The position numbers and the translations under genes are program-made. A DNA stretch of 64,000 nucleotides from Pedobacter sp. MC2016-15 (GTDB taxonomy: Bacteria; Bacteroidota; Bacteroidia; Sphingobacteriales; Sphingobacteriaceae): positions 124,001 through 188,000 of the forward strand of contig NZ_JAPIVS010000008.1 in NCBI RefSeq assembly GCF_026239695.1. The letters run 5' to 3'. The notes under the pieces are model-generated. The model was given only the letters and a program-made list of their open reading frames with translations. It made no database searches and was not told where the DNA came from. Numbering within the stretch: the first letter of the stretch is position 1; the number at the start of each line of letters is the position of its first letter. Positions 1 through 7,997 of this stretch are shown here, piece after piece.

Positions 1-227
1 GTGGTCAGGTAGCGATCAGATTTGGAAACTGGAAGGGTGTGAAATCTAATATGAAAACTGACAGCGCTGCCACATGGGAGCTGTACGACCTGCTGAAAGA
101 TCCTTCAGAAAAAAAGAACATTGCTTCCGCACACCCCGATCTTATTTTACGCTTTGATGGTATTGTAAAGAAGGAACACCGTCAGGCGCAGATCCATGAA
201 TGGGAGTTTATCGATCCGAAGTTTTAG
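1..227 (+). CDS. Sulfatase, C-terminal end only (cut by window edge)
   Basis: The open frame runs in from the left edge (frame starting at base 3) and ends at 227, giving 74 residues. The AIRFGNWKGV segment followed by WELYDLLKDPSEKKNIA and a closing HPDLI helix is the typical C-terminal sub-domain of type I sulfatases (alkaline phosphatase superfamily), where the last strands pack beside the active site. The catalytic Cys/Ser (formylglycine) motif lies outside the window, so the substrate cannot be judged. GTG 39 and ATG 51 are internal codons, not starts. Its 3' end overlaps the convergent hydrolase gene by 20 bases. Secreted sulfatases in Bacteroidota usually desulfate polysaccharides, which fits the carbohydrate enzymes elsewhere in the window. 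Confidence 0.85.
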   Translation, partial: GQVAIRFGNWKGVKSNMKTDSAATWELYDLLKDPSEKKNIASAHPDLILRFDGIVKKEHRQAQIHEWEFIDPKF

Positions 228-1071
228 ATTTTACCCACCGCAACGCGGCCTCCATAGGTTCCTGTGATTTTGAAAAGGCCGTATTGTGCCCCAATTCCGG
301 AAAGAACTTCAGGTCATAGTGCTTGCCCTCAGCTTTGAGTACATTGAGCTTCGCTATCGATAAAGCTACAGGAACCTGTACATCCCTGCCCCCAAAAATC
401 CAGAATCCGGGCACTGAGATGTTAAGGAGCGCCTCCTGCGGGTCTGTGGCGGTAAACTGGTAGCGGTCGGCATCATTCAGAACATGCTCCCGAACCTCAT
501 CCTCAGTATGCGTATCCCAGAATTTGGGATTACTTTTCGTATAAAACTGAAAGCGTAATTGTTCCAGTGTTGTCACCACTGCTCCGCTAAAAATCACCAT
601 GAAACGCAGTGACGAATCATTCTGAGCCGCGAGGGGGATGATCCAGCCCGCCTGACTAAAACCCATTAGCCCCATCGGCAGCCGGGCTTCTTTCAGAAAT
701 GTCTTTAAAATGCCACAGGCAGCATTCACATCCGAAGCCAGCAGCCTGAGATTGGCAGCATCGATGTTATTTGTGCCAACTTCAGGTCCGGCATACACTC
801 CGCCAGATTTCCCTACACCACGTTTATCGTAGGTCAAAACTGCAATTCCCCTGCCTGCCAAATGCTCTGCCAGCTGCAGCATCCTCGTCTCCTGGCCGGA
901 ACCGTGAACAAGCACTATTGCGGCAAAGGGACGCTGAGGTTTAAAGATGGTACCTGCCAGCGTCACCCCGGAACTGCTAAAACGCACAGAATCTATGCTT
1001 AAGCTGATTGTTGTTTGTCCCGATACACTGTAGCCTGCAAAGGAGAGCAGTAAGATTAAAAAAGGTTTCAT
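208..1071 (-). CDS. Secreted alpha/beta hydrolase
   Basis: A 287-residue protein. I start it at ATG 1071 because this gives a clean signal peptide (MKPFLILLLSFAGYSVSGQ); an upstream ATG at 1104 would add 11 residues and spoil it. The fold is recognisable from the oxyanion region VLVHGSGQ, the YDKRGVGKS strand, the nucleophile elbow GFSQAG (Ala instead of the usual last Gly of GxSxG), the acid GGRD and the base ELGHNTAF. These are features of the dienelactone-hydrolase/prolyl-oligopeptidase-like group, acting on esters or peptides in the periplasm; the substrate is unknown. It converges on the sulfatase gene with a 20-base overlap. The family call is firm, the function is not. Confidence 0.85.
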   Translation of the reverse strand: MKPFLILLLSFAGYSVSGQTTISLSIDSVRFSSSGVTLAGTIFKPQRPFAAIVLVHGSGQETRMLQLAEHLAGRGIAVLTYDKRGVGKSGGVYAGPEVGTNNIDAANLRLLASDVNAACGILKTFLKEARLPMGLMGFSQAGWIIPLAAQNDSSLRFMVIFSGAVVTTLEQLRFQFYTKSNPKFWDTHTEDEVREHVLNDADRYQFTATDPQEALLNISVPGFWIFGGRDVQVPVALSIAKLNVLKAEGKHYDLKFFPELGHNTAFSKSQEPMEAALRWVKSKTSDR

Positions 1072-1167
1072 AATTTGAAATATGCTATTCCCTAAACATA
1101 GCACAAAAGCAATCTTGCAAATTATAAATGTGACGGAACAGCGGAAATATGTGATGAAGTCACGGAT

Positions 1168-1560
1168 TTATTTTACTACCGTTGCTTCAAGCTCCACGTT
1201 CAGTGTTTCATTCAGGCCCACTACTTCCAAAAGTGTAACAGCCTGTTTCATTCCATGTTTTGCTACAAAAGCTTTGAAGACATCAAAACAGTTGTTGATA
1301 AATTCTTCAGACGATGTTGAATATACAGTTAGTCGCACGATATTGCCACAGTCATAACCTGCCTGGCTAACCACTGTCTCCAGGTTTTCAATTGCCAGTG
1401 CCAGTTGCGTGCGCATGTCAGCATTGCTGGATGTACCATCAGGATGAACTGCCGCCTGACCAGCAACATATAGCGTTCCTTCGGTGTTTTTCACTTCTAC
1501 GGCCTGTACGTAACTCAGTTGATCTTGCCAGGTCCATGGATTAATTATTGTCTTTTTCAT
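1168..1560 (-). CDS. RidA family protein (copy 1)
   Basis: A 130-residue RidA/YjgF/UK114-fold protein. RidA proteins are trimers that typically hydrolyse reactive enamine/imine intermediates released by PLP enzymes; some subfamilies have other roles. Visible signatures are TLYVAGQAAV, the helix QLALAIENLETVVSQAGYDCGNIVRLTVYST and the C-terminal VELEATVVK. The canonical RidA arginine (RxxVxD/E region, here NIVRLTVY) is present, but the usual C-terminal E-A-V-A ending is EATVVK. A clear paralogue with the same length and motifs lies at 49461-49850, and both are preceded by the same CRP-type palindrome at the same distance from a -7-like box (CAACTTTG, 1590-1583, for this copy). The two are therefore probably co-regulated. 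No PLP enzyme is adjacent. Confidence 0.88.
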   Translation of the reverse strand: MKKTIINPWTWQDQLSYVQAVEVKNTEGTLYVAGQAAVHPDGTSSNADMRTQLALAIENLETVVSQAGYDCGNIVRLTVYSTSSEEFINNCFDVFKAFVAKHGMKQAVTLLEVVGLNETLNVELEATVVK

Positions 1561-1612
1561 GATATTCTTATTTTTTGTATAACAAAGTTGAAGAATATAT
1601 ATCGCAGGGGAC

Positions 1613-1628
1613 TGTGATATTAATCACA
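1613..1628. promoter_or_regulatory. CRP-type operator of ridA copy 1
   Basis: TGTGATATTAATCACA: six of eight base pairs are symmetric and it matches the E. coli CRP consensus TGTGA-N6-TCACA exactly. The centre (1620.5) is 30 nt from the first base of the -7-like box CAACTTTG on the minus strand, and about 60 nt before the ridA start. The same motif and the same 30-nt spacing occur before ridA copy 2 (49375-49392). The likely binder is the Crp/Fnr protein encoded at 48790-49353 (inference). Confidence 0.75.
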
Positions 1629-1661
1629 ATCGGAAGATTGCAGTTTGTATAGCTTTATTGT

Positions 1662-2993
1662 TTACATTCTCTTTGGCTCTGCAGATAGTCCTGCAGCCTT
1701 CCTCAGTCTTGCCATCGACCAGCACCACCAGGCAGACTGCTCGCCGTTGCCCGCATCTTTGGTTTTCCATACGGCCGATTTCATCTTCGCAAGATCCTGG
1801 TCACTGATCCTGTTGGAAAGCGTATATCCATTTCCCTCCAGCCAGCCCCCTTCCATATAAACAGGTTTGCTGGCATTCACCAGTTTTATTACTTCTAAAA
1901 TCTCAGCAATTCTCTCATATCCTTTTTCTGATCTTGCAAAATCGATTTCCCAGGCCATGCCTTTGCCAATGATCTCATTCGAGATTGTACTGTCAGGATA
2001 GCCATCTGTAGGCATCCAGGTTAATCCATTGCTTTTCTTCAGAAAGGTTTTTTCCATAACTTTCACCGTATTGCGCATCACCTCATGATCTGCGCCTTCC
2101 CATCCTGCAGCAATCGGAGAGAGGGTCACCCAACCCAACCCATAATACGGAATCCCGCCATTAGAGTTGGGGAGCAGCATTTCGACATATGTTGGTATTC
2201 CAAAGTGATTCGTCACCAGGTGTTTGTTGATGCCTGCGGAAAGTATTGCCAGCTTTTTATGCCAGTCGCTGGCCAGGGCCGTGGATTTTCGTCTTTCCGC
2301 AACCTTCGCCATATCTTTCAGGGCAGCGCCGGTGAAACTCTGTGTCAGCAGGTCCCAGGTATCCCACATTCTGCTTTCTTTTGAATGTTCAAAAGCAATA
2401 TTCCGCACCAGTCCGGGTTCTATCGACCAGCTGCCATACTGGAAAAAAGTGCGGTCGCAGGTACGGGCCATAATGGCGCTCACCTGCGGCCAGGTATCAT
2501 CTTCAAATTTTGTATGGCCCCTTTTAAGTGCGAGCCGCGCCCAGGCAAGGATTACATGTGCCTGCCCGTCAATCTGATGCTGGTCGTCAACAATCGTATA
2601 CTTCTTTTGATCTTTTCCTATTACTCTGGGAATCCGCTCCATGCCGTTTTCCTTTATTGCATTCAGCACACAGCTGATGTTGAGTTCCGCCTCCCTGTAC
2701 CGGCCAGTCTCGATAAACAGGGATACCAGTGCTCCGGTAGTTCTCGGGAACATACCTTCATAGGCACCGGTAAGGGATTCAGGCAGAAAGCCATCACTTT
2801 GCATCCTGTCTAAAAGACTATAATATGTTTTAGCGTACAGTTTTTCAAAGTATGGTGATTCCAGGATCGCTTTGATATCTGATTGATCAGTAGCTGACAC
2901 CAATGACGTATCCTTAGAAGGGTGAACTGTAGCTGTAAATCCTTTGTGACTGACGAGCAGAATTAAAAAGATAACTGATAATTTTTTGATCAT
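1662..2993 (-). CDS. Secreted six-hairpin (alpha/alpha)6-barrel glycosidase
   Basis: A 443-residue protein with an N-terminal signal peptide (MIKKLSVIFLILLVSHKGFTA). The body consists of repeated helix pairs with aromatic/acidic loops (GAYEGMFPRTTGALVSLFIETGRY, VDDQHQIDGQAHVILAW, YMEGGWLEGNGYT), typical of six-hairpin glycosidases of the GH15/37/63/125 type. Candidate acids are Asp/Glu in DDQHQID and EGADHE, but I cannot fix the catalytic pair. It probably trims an oligosaccharide in the periplasm or at the surface. A second six-hairpin enzyme lies at 42663-43964. It stands alone, upstream of ridA on the same strand with a 101-base gap that holds the ridA promoter. Exact GH family unresolved. 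Confidence 0.7.
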   Translation of the reverse strand: MIKKLSVIFLILLVSHKGFTATVHPSKDTSLVSATDQSDIKAILESPYFEKLYAKTYYSLLDRMQSDGFLPESLTGAYEGMFPRTTGALVSLFIETGRYREAELNISCVLNAIKENGMERIPRVIGKDQKKYTIVDDQHQIDGQAHVILAWARLALKRGHTKFEDDTWPQVSAIMARTCDRTFFQYGSWSIEPGLVRNIAFEHSKESRMWDTWDLLTQSFTGAALKDMAKVAERRKSTALASDWHKKLAILSAGINKHLVTNHFGIPTYVEMLLPNSNGGIPYYGLGWVTLSPIAAGWEGADHEVMRNTVKVMEKTFLKKSNGLTWMPTDGYPDSTISNEIIGKGMAWEIDFARSEKGYERIAEILEVIKLVNASKPVYMEGGWLEGNGYTLSNRISDQDLAKMKSAVWKTKDAGNGEQSAWWCWSMARLRKAAGLSAEPKRM

Positions 2994-3050
2994 AATATAA
3001 CGTATTGTCTGCCTTAATAATTTGGCAGAAAATACGATTAATTATTTATG

Positions 3051-3965
3051 CTAAGGCTTAAGATCATCCGGTTTTTCCTCCATATATCTGTCTGCCCTTT
3101 CCTGCCACTCTTCTTCCTCAGTTTTATGCCCTGAGTCAGGATCATCAACTGAATTCTTGGCAAAGTCAATATCACGGTTTGATGGACGGGTAGGATCTTC
3201 TGGTACTTCCTTCCACTCTTCTTCCTGAGTTTTCTGAGTTGAGGCGATGTTGTCTTGCTCAGAAACAGCATGACCTTCAGTGCTTTCTTCCAGCAATTCT
3301 ATCAATGCCTTTGCTGCGGGGGCGGCAGATAAAGGGTTTTGTCCAGTGATTAGCAGTCCGTCAGTTTCTACATGAGAAAGGAAAGGTACCAGCGCTGTCT
3401 TCACTTCTGCACCCAGTTCTTCCAGTTTAGACTGCAGTAAGTACGGTACATGACCGCTGCGGCCTACCATTGTTTCTTCGGTATCGCTAAATGCGCTAAC
3501 CACTTTTCCCTGTAAAAACCCTGGTCTTTGTGTGTTTGCACTGATCAATGCTGCCGGGCCATGGCATACGGCAGCCACAGGCTTCCCTGCATCCAGAAAA
3601 TCCAGGATCAGAATTCCGCTGTCATTATCTTTGGCAAGATCCCAGATAGGACCATGCCCACCTGGATAAAATACGGCATCATAATCTGCAGCATTCATCT
3701 GGTTCAGCGGTGTGGTATGGGAGAACATGGATTTTGCGGGCTCATCTTGCTGGTACCTGCGGTTAGAGGCAGTAATGTTTTCAGTGAGTTCACTCATCGG
3801 GTCAACCGGAGGCCTGCCACCTTTAGGACTCGCCAGAGTTACTGAATAACCCGCATCGATAAATTCATAATATGGATCAGTAAATTCACCCAGCCAAACG
3901 CCGGTCTTACCATCAGTATTTTCCATCTCGCTGTGCGAAGTCAGCACCATTAATATCTTTTTCAT
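3051..3965 (-). CDS. DJ-1/PfpI (Hsp31-like) family protein with acidic repeat tail
   Basis: A 304-residue protein. I start at ATG 3965, where the family begins (MKKILMVLTSH), rather than at a codon 24 bases upstream. The first ~225 residues are a complete DJ-1/PfpI domain of the Hsp31 type: YPGGHGPIWDL, the nucleophile elbow AVCHGPAAL with Cys134, and LITGQNPLSAAPAAK. Members act as glyoxalase III/deglycase or chaperones (family knowledge). The last ~75 residues are an unusual hydrophilic acidic tail with two copies of a K-T-x-EEEW-x-E motif, 36 codons apart. The DNA is also duplicated there (CCACTCTTCTTCCT blocks at 3105 and 3213). Single gene, no operon partners. Domain call firm; the tail's role is unknown. 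Confidence 0.88.
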   Translation of the reverse strand: MKKILMVLTSHSEMENTDGKTGVWLGEFTDPYYEFIDAGYSVTLASPKGGRPPVDPMSELTENITASNRRYQQDEPAKSMFSHTTPLNQMNAADYDAVFYPGGHGPIWDLAKDNDSGILILDFLDAGKPVAAVCHGPAALISANTQRPGFLQGKVVSAFSDTEETMVGRSGHVPYLLQSKLEELGAEVKTALVPFLSHVETDGLLITGQNPLSAAPAAKALIELLEESTEGHAVSEQDNIASTQKTQEEEWKEVPEDPTRPSNRDIDFAKNSVDDPDSGHKTEEEEWQERADRYMEEKPDDLKP

Positions 3966-4155
3966 AGGTAGGTATTTAATTGGTATCAAATGTTAACAAC
4001 GCTATGCGGCTTTAGTTCAGGAAAGTTGAAATTACCCTCAAGGTAGGTCATGATCAGTAAAATATGAAGACTGGAGGAAAGCAATTATGTAATATTAATT
4101 ATCTTCAGTTATTAAAGCTGTCAATAATCATCTGATAGTGATCAAAAACAACATT

Positions 4156-5508
4156 ATGGAACGCAGAGAATTTATCAAAAATGGCGCTATCACCGCTGCA
4201 GGACTGATCATACTTCCAACAGGCAGCCTCTTTGCTGCTACAGACAGCGGAAAAGTTAAACTCGGCTACATTGGCGTAGGTGCACGCGGCATGAGCCACA
4301 TTGCCGAAGGACTGCTCAGGGATGATGTAGAGATCGTTGCCATCTGCGATACACAGGAGAGTTCGCTGAGGATCTGCCGTGACTTCATAAAGAAAAAGGG
4401 ACGCCCTGCGGCGAAAGAATATACCGGTGGAACCGATGCCTACAAAAAGCTGCTGGATCGCAAGGATATTGATGCAGTGATTATCGCTACCCCATGGCAG
4501 TTCCACAAGGATCAGTCGGTAGATGCCATGAAGGCAGGTAAATACGTAGGCTGTGAAGTGATCGCCGGACTGACAGTAGAGGATCACTGGGATATTGTTA
4601 ATACCTCTGAAAAAACGGGAATCCCTTACATGACCCTGGAAAATGTATGCTATCGCAGGGATGTCATGGCTGCGCTCAACATGGTCAGACAAGGGCTCTT
4701 CGGCGAGTTACTCCATCTTGAAGGTGGGTACCAGCACGATCTGAGGAAAGTATTGTTTAACAACGGTAAGGATTACTATGGAGGAGGGGTGGAGTTTGGT
4801 CCCAAGGCCATCAGTGAAGCACAATGGAGAACGCAGTTCAATATCGATCAGGATGGAGATTTATACCCTACACATGGTGCCGGACCGATCATTCAATATG
4901 CGAATATCAACAAGGGCAACAGTTTTACCAACCTCGTTTCCTTCAGCTCCAAAGCACGCGGACTTTCGGCATATGTTCAGGATCTTGCTCCCGGACATCC
5001 CAATGCGAAGATCAACTATAAAAACGGGGATGTAACCAGCACCATGATCAACTGCGCTAACGGGGAGACCATCGTATTGTCACATGATACCCACTTACCG
5101 AGACCTTATTCACTGGGGTTCAGGGTTCAGGGTACAGAGGGTATATGGATGGATGTGAATAAGTCGGTATACATTGAAAAACAAGCAAAGAAAAATGATG
5201 TCTGGGAACCTGCTCAGGAGTGGTTCGATAAATACGATCATCCCCTCTGGAAGAAATATGCGAAAGAAGCGGAAGGAGCGGGGCATGGCGGAATGGACTG
5301 GTTTGTGTTCAATGGTTTTATCCAGGCGGTGAAACAAAAAAAACAGACACCTATTGATGTGTATGATTCTGTCACGATGAGTGTCATAGCACCCCTTTCC
5401 ACGAAATCACTCAAAGAAGGGAATATGCCACAGCAGTTTCCGGATTTTACCAGAGGAAAGTGGAAGGAGAGAAAAAATCTGTTTGCCCTGGATGATAGTG
5501 GATTTTAG
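4156..5508 (+). CDS. GH109-like Gfo/Idh/MocA oxidoreductase, Tat-exported
   Basis: A 450-residue protein. I start at ATG 4156 (MERREFIKNG), which gives a Tat-type signal with the RREFIK motif and a hydrophobic stretch; a GTG at 4138 would add six residues. After the signal comes the NAD(P)-binding motif GYIGVGARG. The substrate domain has ATPWQFH, YVGCEVIAGLTVEDHWD, TLENVCY and DLYPTHGAGPI, which are hallmarks of GH109 alpha-N-acetylgalactosaminidases, enzymes that use a bound NAD+ in hydrolysis. The classical EKP lysine motif of Gfo/Idh dehydrogenases is replaced by CEVIAG, as expected for GH109. The protein is probably periplasmic with cofactor loaded before export. Monocistronic. Family membership is strong; activity on GalNAc is inferred. 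Confidence 0.85.
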   Translation: MERREFIKNGAITAAGLIILPTGSLFAATDSGKVKLGYIGVGARGMSHIAEGLLRDDVEIVAICDTQESSLRICRDFIKKKGRPAAKEYTGGTDAYKKLLDRKDIDAVIIATPWQFHKDQSVDAMKAGKYVGCEVIAGLTVEDHWDIVNTSEKTGIPYMTLENVCYRRDVMAALNMVRQGLFGELLHLEGGYQHDLRKVLFNNGKDYYGGGVEFGPKAISEAQWRTQFNIDQDGDLYPTHGAGPIIQYANINKGNSFTNLVSFSSKARGLSAYVQDLAPGHPNAKINYKNGDVTSTMINCANGETIVLSHDTHLPRPYSLGFRVQGTEGIWMDVNKSVYIEKQAKKNDVWEPAQEWFDKYDHPLWKKYAKEAEGAGHGGMDWFVFNGFIQAVKQKKQTPIDVYDSVTMSVIAPLSTKSLKEGNMPQQFPDFTRGKWKERKNLFALDDSGF

Positions 5509-5602
5509 ATCCGCAATAACCAGATCTGATCATTTTTATAAGTTGTTTATATTCATAACTTTATAATTGTTAGCTCTTTGCTGATAATTACAAAATGATA
5601 CA

Positions 5603-7336
5603 ATGAATAATATCGCATTAGCCTTTTCTGGTGGTGGTTTTCGCGCTGCAGCCTTTTCCCTCGGCACACTTTCCTACCTCAACGGTCTCAGGCATGGAGA
5701 TGGTTCCTTGCTGGACAAGGTACGGTTTATTGGTTCCACCTCGGGAGGCAGTATCACCAACCTGGCATATGCTGCCGGCATCTGTGATGGCAAAAATTTC
5801 GATCAGATCTATCAGCAGCTCTTCAAGATTTTTGAAGGCGATGAACTGATGGCAAAAGTATTCAAAATTCTGGCTGATGACAACGTCTGGAAGCAGCGCC
5901 CGCAAAAGAGCAGGAACCTCATCAATGCTTTCTCCATCGCCTATGATGATAGCGATATCCTTGACGGAAAGACGATGGAACTTTACAGCAGGAGGATTGC
6001 CGGCACTCACCTGGAAGAAATTACCGTCAATGCTACTGAATTCAGCAATGGGATCAGCTTCCGCTTTCAAACACGTCAGGACAATACGAACTTTCCGAAG
6101 GGCAGGGTGGGAAACAACTATATCTATTTCAACCGTTCTGATCTGGCCGTAGCAGATCAGCTCAAACTTGGCGATATCCTGGCCTGTTCATCCTGTTTCC
6201 CCGGGGGCTTCGAGCCATTTTTGTTTCCTGATGATTTCAGCCATAAAAATCTCGGCATTGAGGAACTTTCCGATGCCATCACTTTCAAAACCAATCCTTT
6301 CAGCGTTCCTGGCGAACCTAACGACCTGCTGGTAGATGAAGAATTTAAGGAGTTGAGTAAGGGCTTTGGTTTGATGGATGGCGGAATTGCGGACAATCAG
6401 GCTATTGACAGTGTTGTTCTGGCTCATAAAAGAAGATTCAGGGCGGGATTGCCTATTTTTGATCTGATTATCGCCACAGATGTGACGAGCTATTTTATGG
6501 ATGGTTATACCTTGCCGGTTGCGCCAAAAAGCAAGAAAAATGGCTCCAGCCTGCGCTCGCTGAACAACATTTTGCTGGTCGCTGGCTTGATTTTGCCACT
6601 GCTGGTGATCACTTCCTTCACTTCTTTGTGGCGCAGCTGGATGTATCTGTTGGTGCCTCTTACACTTGCAGCAGGCTTCATCTGGCTGTGGCTCGAAGGC
6701 GCCATTTCTAAAGCCCGCTCAAGCGCCGAAAGCACAAAAAGCACCTGGCTCATTGTCAGTCTCAAATATGGTAAATACTTTACGGGAATTGGGCTAAAGG
6801 TATTGTCACAGATGCTGCTCGCGCGACTGAAATCCGTTTTTTTGCTCACCGAAGATATCTACCTGAAGCAGATCCGCAGACATTATTACAATATGGTGTA
6901 CAGTGATCCGGAGCTTTCCCCGATTTTTATCAGCAATGCAATATATGATCTGAGTAAAGTGAAACAGAAAGCAGTGCAGGATACTGAAGTGGTGAAGGTA
7001 CTTGGGTTTAACTCTATGTCTGATGATGAGTCTGCGGAGATCCCCAAGCCCTCAGTCAAATTGATCGAAACAGCCGAAAGCGCAAGACTAATGCCTACCA
7101 CATTATGGTTCGACCAGCATCATGTTAAAGCGCAAATGAGGGAAGCCGTGATTGCTACCGGTCAGTTCACGACTTGTTATAATCTCTTAAAACACGTAAT
7201 CAGGCTGGAGAAGACCGGTTTGCCTTGTGCTGCCGACCCAGCTTTTGATGCCTCGGCCTGCACTGCGCTAAAAGCCCAACTTCTGGCAGATTGGGCACGG
7301 TTTAATCAGGATCCATACTTTATGATTAAACGGTAA
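5603..7336 (+). CDS. Patatin-like phospholipase with internal membrane hairpin
   Basis: A 577-residue patatin-like protein, without a signal peptide. The oxyanion-hole loop is SGGGFRAA (residues 9-16), the nucleophile Ser47 is in STSGGS (first Gly of the G-T-S-x-G motif replaced by Ser) and the dyad Asp259 is in MDGGIADNQ. These support lipid acyl hydrolase activity. Two hydrophobic segments at about residues 325-370 (ILLVAGLILPLLVITSF and MYLLVPLTLAAGFIWLWL) suggest a membrane hairpin after the catalytic core, followed by a ~200-residue soluble tail of unknown fold. It ends four bases before the convergent TetR gene. Patatins here could be housekeeping lipases or effector-type; nothing around it points to an anti-phage system. 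Confidence 0.85.
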   Translation: MNNIALAFSGGGFRAAAFSLGTLSYLNGLRHGDGSLLDKVRFIGSTSGGSITNLAYAAGICDGKNFDQIYQQLFKIFEGDELMAKVFKILADDNVWKQRPQKSRNLINAFSIAYDDSDILDGKTMELYSRRIAGTHLEEITVNATEFSNGISFRFQTRQDNTNFPKGRVGNNYIYFNRSDLAVADQLKLGDILACSSCFPGGFEPFLFPDDFSHKNLGIEELSDAITFKTNPFSVPGEPNDLLVDEEFKELSKGFGLMDGGIADNQAIDSVVLAHKRRFRAGLPIFDLIIATDVTSYFMDGYTLPVAPKSKKNGSSLRSLNNILLVAGLILPLLVITSFTSLWRSWMYLLVPLTLAAGFIWLWLEGAISKARSSAESTKSTWLIVSLKYGKYFTGIGLKVLSQMLLARLKSVFLLTEDIYLKQIRRHYYNMVYSDPELSPIFISNAIYDLSKVKQKAVQDTEVVKVLGFNSMSDDESAEIPKPSVKLIETAESARLMPTTLWFDQHHVKAQMREAVIATGQFTTCYNLLKHVIRLEKTGLPCAADPAFDASACTALKAQLLADWARFNQDPYFMIKR

Positions 7337-7339
7337 CAA

Positions 7340-7918
7340 CTAATCCAAAATGGAAATCGCAAGTTTGACGTTATCTTCGAAAAATTGCCGCTCGGTTCTA
7401 AATTTTGCATATACCCGCATTCCGGAAATGGTCACGCAGAAGAAATGGGCTAGCGCTGCAGGGTCTTTTGAAGAATGGATTTCTCCGCTCTCCCGCGCTT
7501 TTGTAAACGCGCTGACTAAAGCCTCTTCAATACGGAGATTATCATTACTCACCAGATCACATACAATCTGATCATATCCCGCTACCTCAACTTCAGAATT
7601 GATCTTGAAACAGCCCTTTGGATGGTTTTCAAGGAATACGTCAGAAATTACATTATTGAGCAGGGTTTCCAAAGCAGCTCTTAGGGATGGGGCGGTGTTG
7701 AGAACACCTTCGATTTTTGCAGTGTTTTCTGTTTGATAAAGATCAAGCGCTTTCACAAACAAGGCATGTTTATCCTTGAAGGCATGATAGATGCTCGAAC
7801 GGCCAATTCCAAGCCCGTCAATTAAATCGTGCAATGAGGTACCATTGTAACCTTTCTCCCAAAAGATATTGACAGCTTTCCTCAGTATTTCTTCCTCATC
7901 GAAATCTTTTGTTCTCAT
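7340..7918 (-). CDS. TetR/AcrR family repressor
   Basis: A 192-residue regulator; I start at ATG 7918 (MRTKDFDEEEIL) rather than the in-frame codon at 7927. The N-terminal HTH is clear: ILRKAVNIFWEKGYNGTSLHDLIDGLGIGRSSIYHAFKDKHALF. The rest is the usual all-helical ligand domain with CFKINSEVEV, a pattern common in regulators of SDR or efflux genes. The gene lies downstream of, and on the same strand as, an SDR gene (7998-8747). A 30-bp near-perfect palindrome (7926-7955) sits just before its start, consistent with autorepression. The ligand is unknown. Confidence 0.88.
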   Translation of the reverse strand: MRTKDFDEEEILRKAVNIFWEKGYNGTSLHDLIDGLGIGRSSIYHAFKDKHALFVKALDLYQTENTAKIEGVLNTAPSLRAALETLLNNVISDVFLENHPKGCFKINSEVEVAGYDQIVCDLVSNDNLRIEEALVSAFTKARESGEIHSSKDPAALAHFFCVTISGMRVYAKFRTERQFFEDNVKLAISILD

Positions 7919-7925
7919 AATTAAC

Positions 7926-7955
7926 AATAACTTCGTCTATTGAGACAAAGTTATT
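7926..7955. promoter_or_regulatory. Palindromic operator before the TetR gene
   Basis: AATAACTTCGTCT, four bases, then AGACAAAGTTATT: 12 of 13 positions pair. It ends 8 bases before the TetR start codon, the usual place for an autorepressor site. There is no T-run on either side, so a terminator for the upstream SDR is less likely. Its spacing differs from the two sites before the SDR gene. Confidence 0.7.
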
Positions 7956-7997
7956 GAATTTTTTCTGTAGTCAAGGTTAAAATGCGCTGAACTATCT

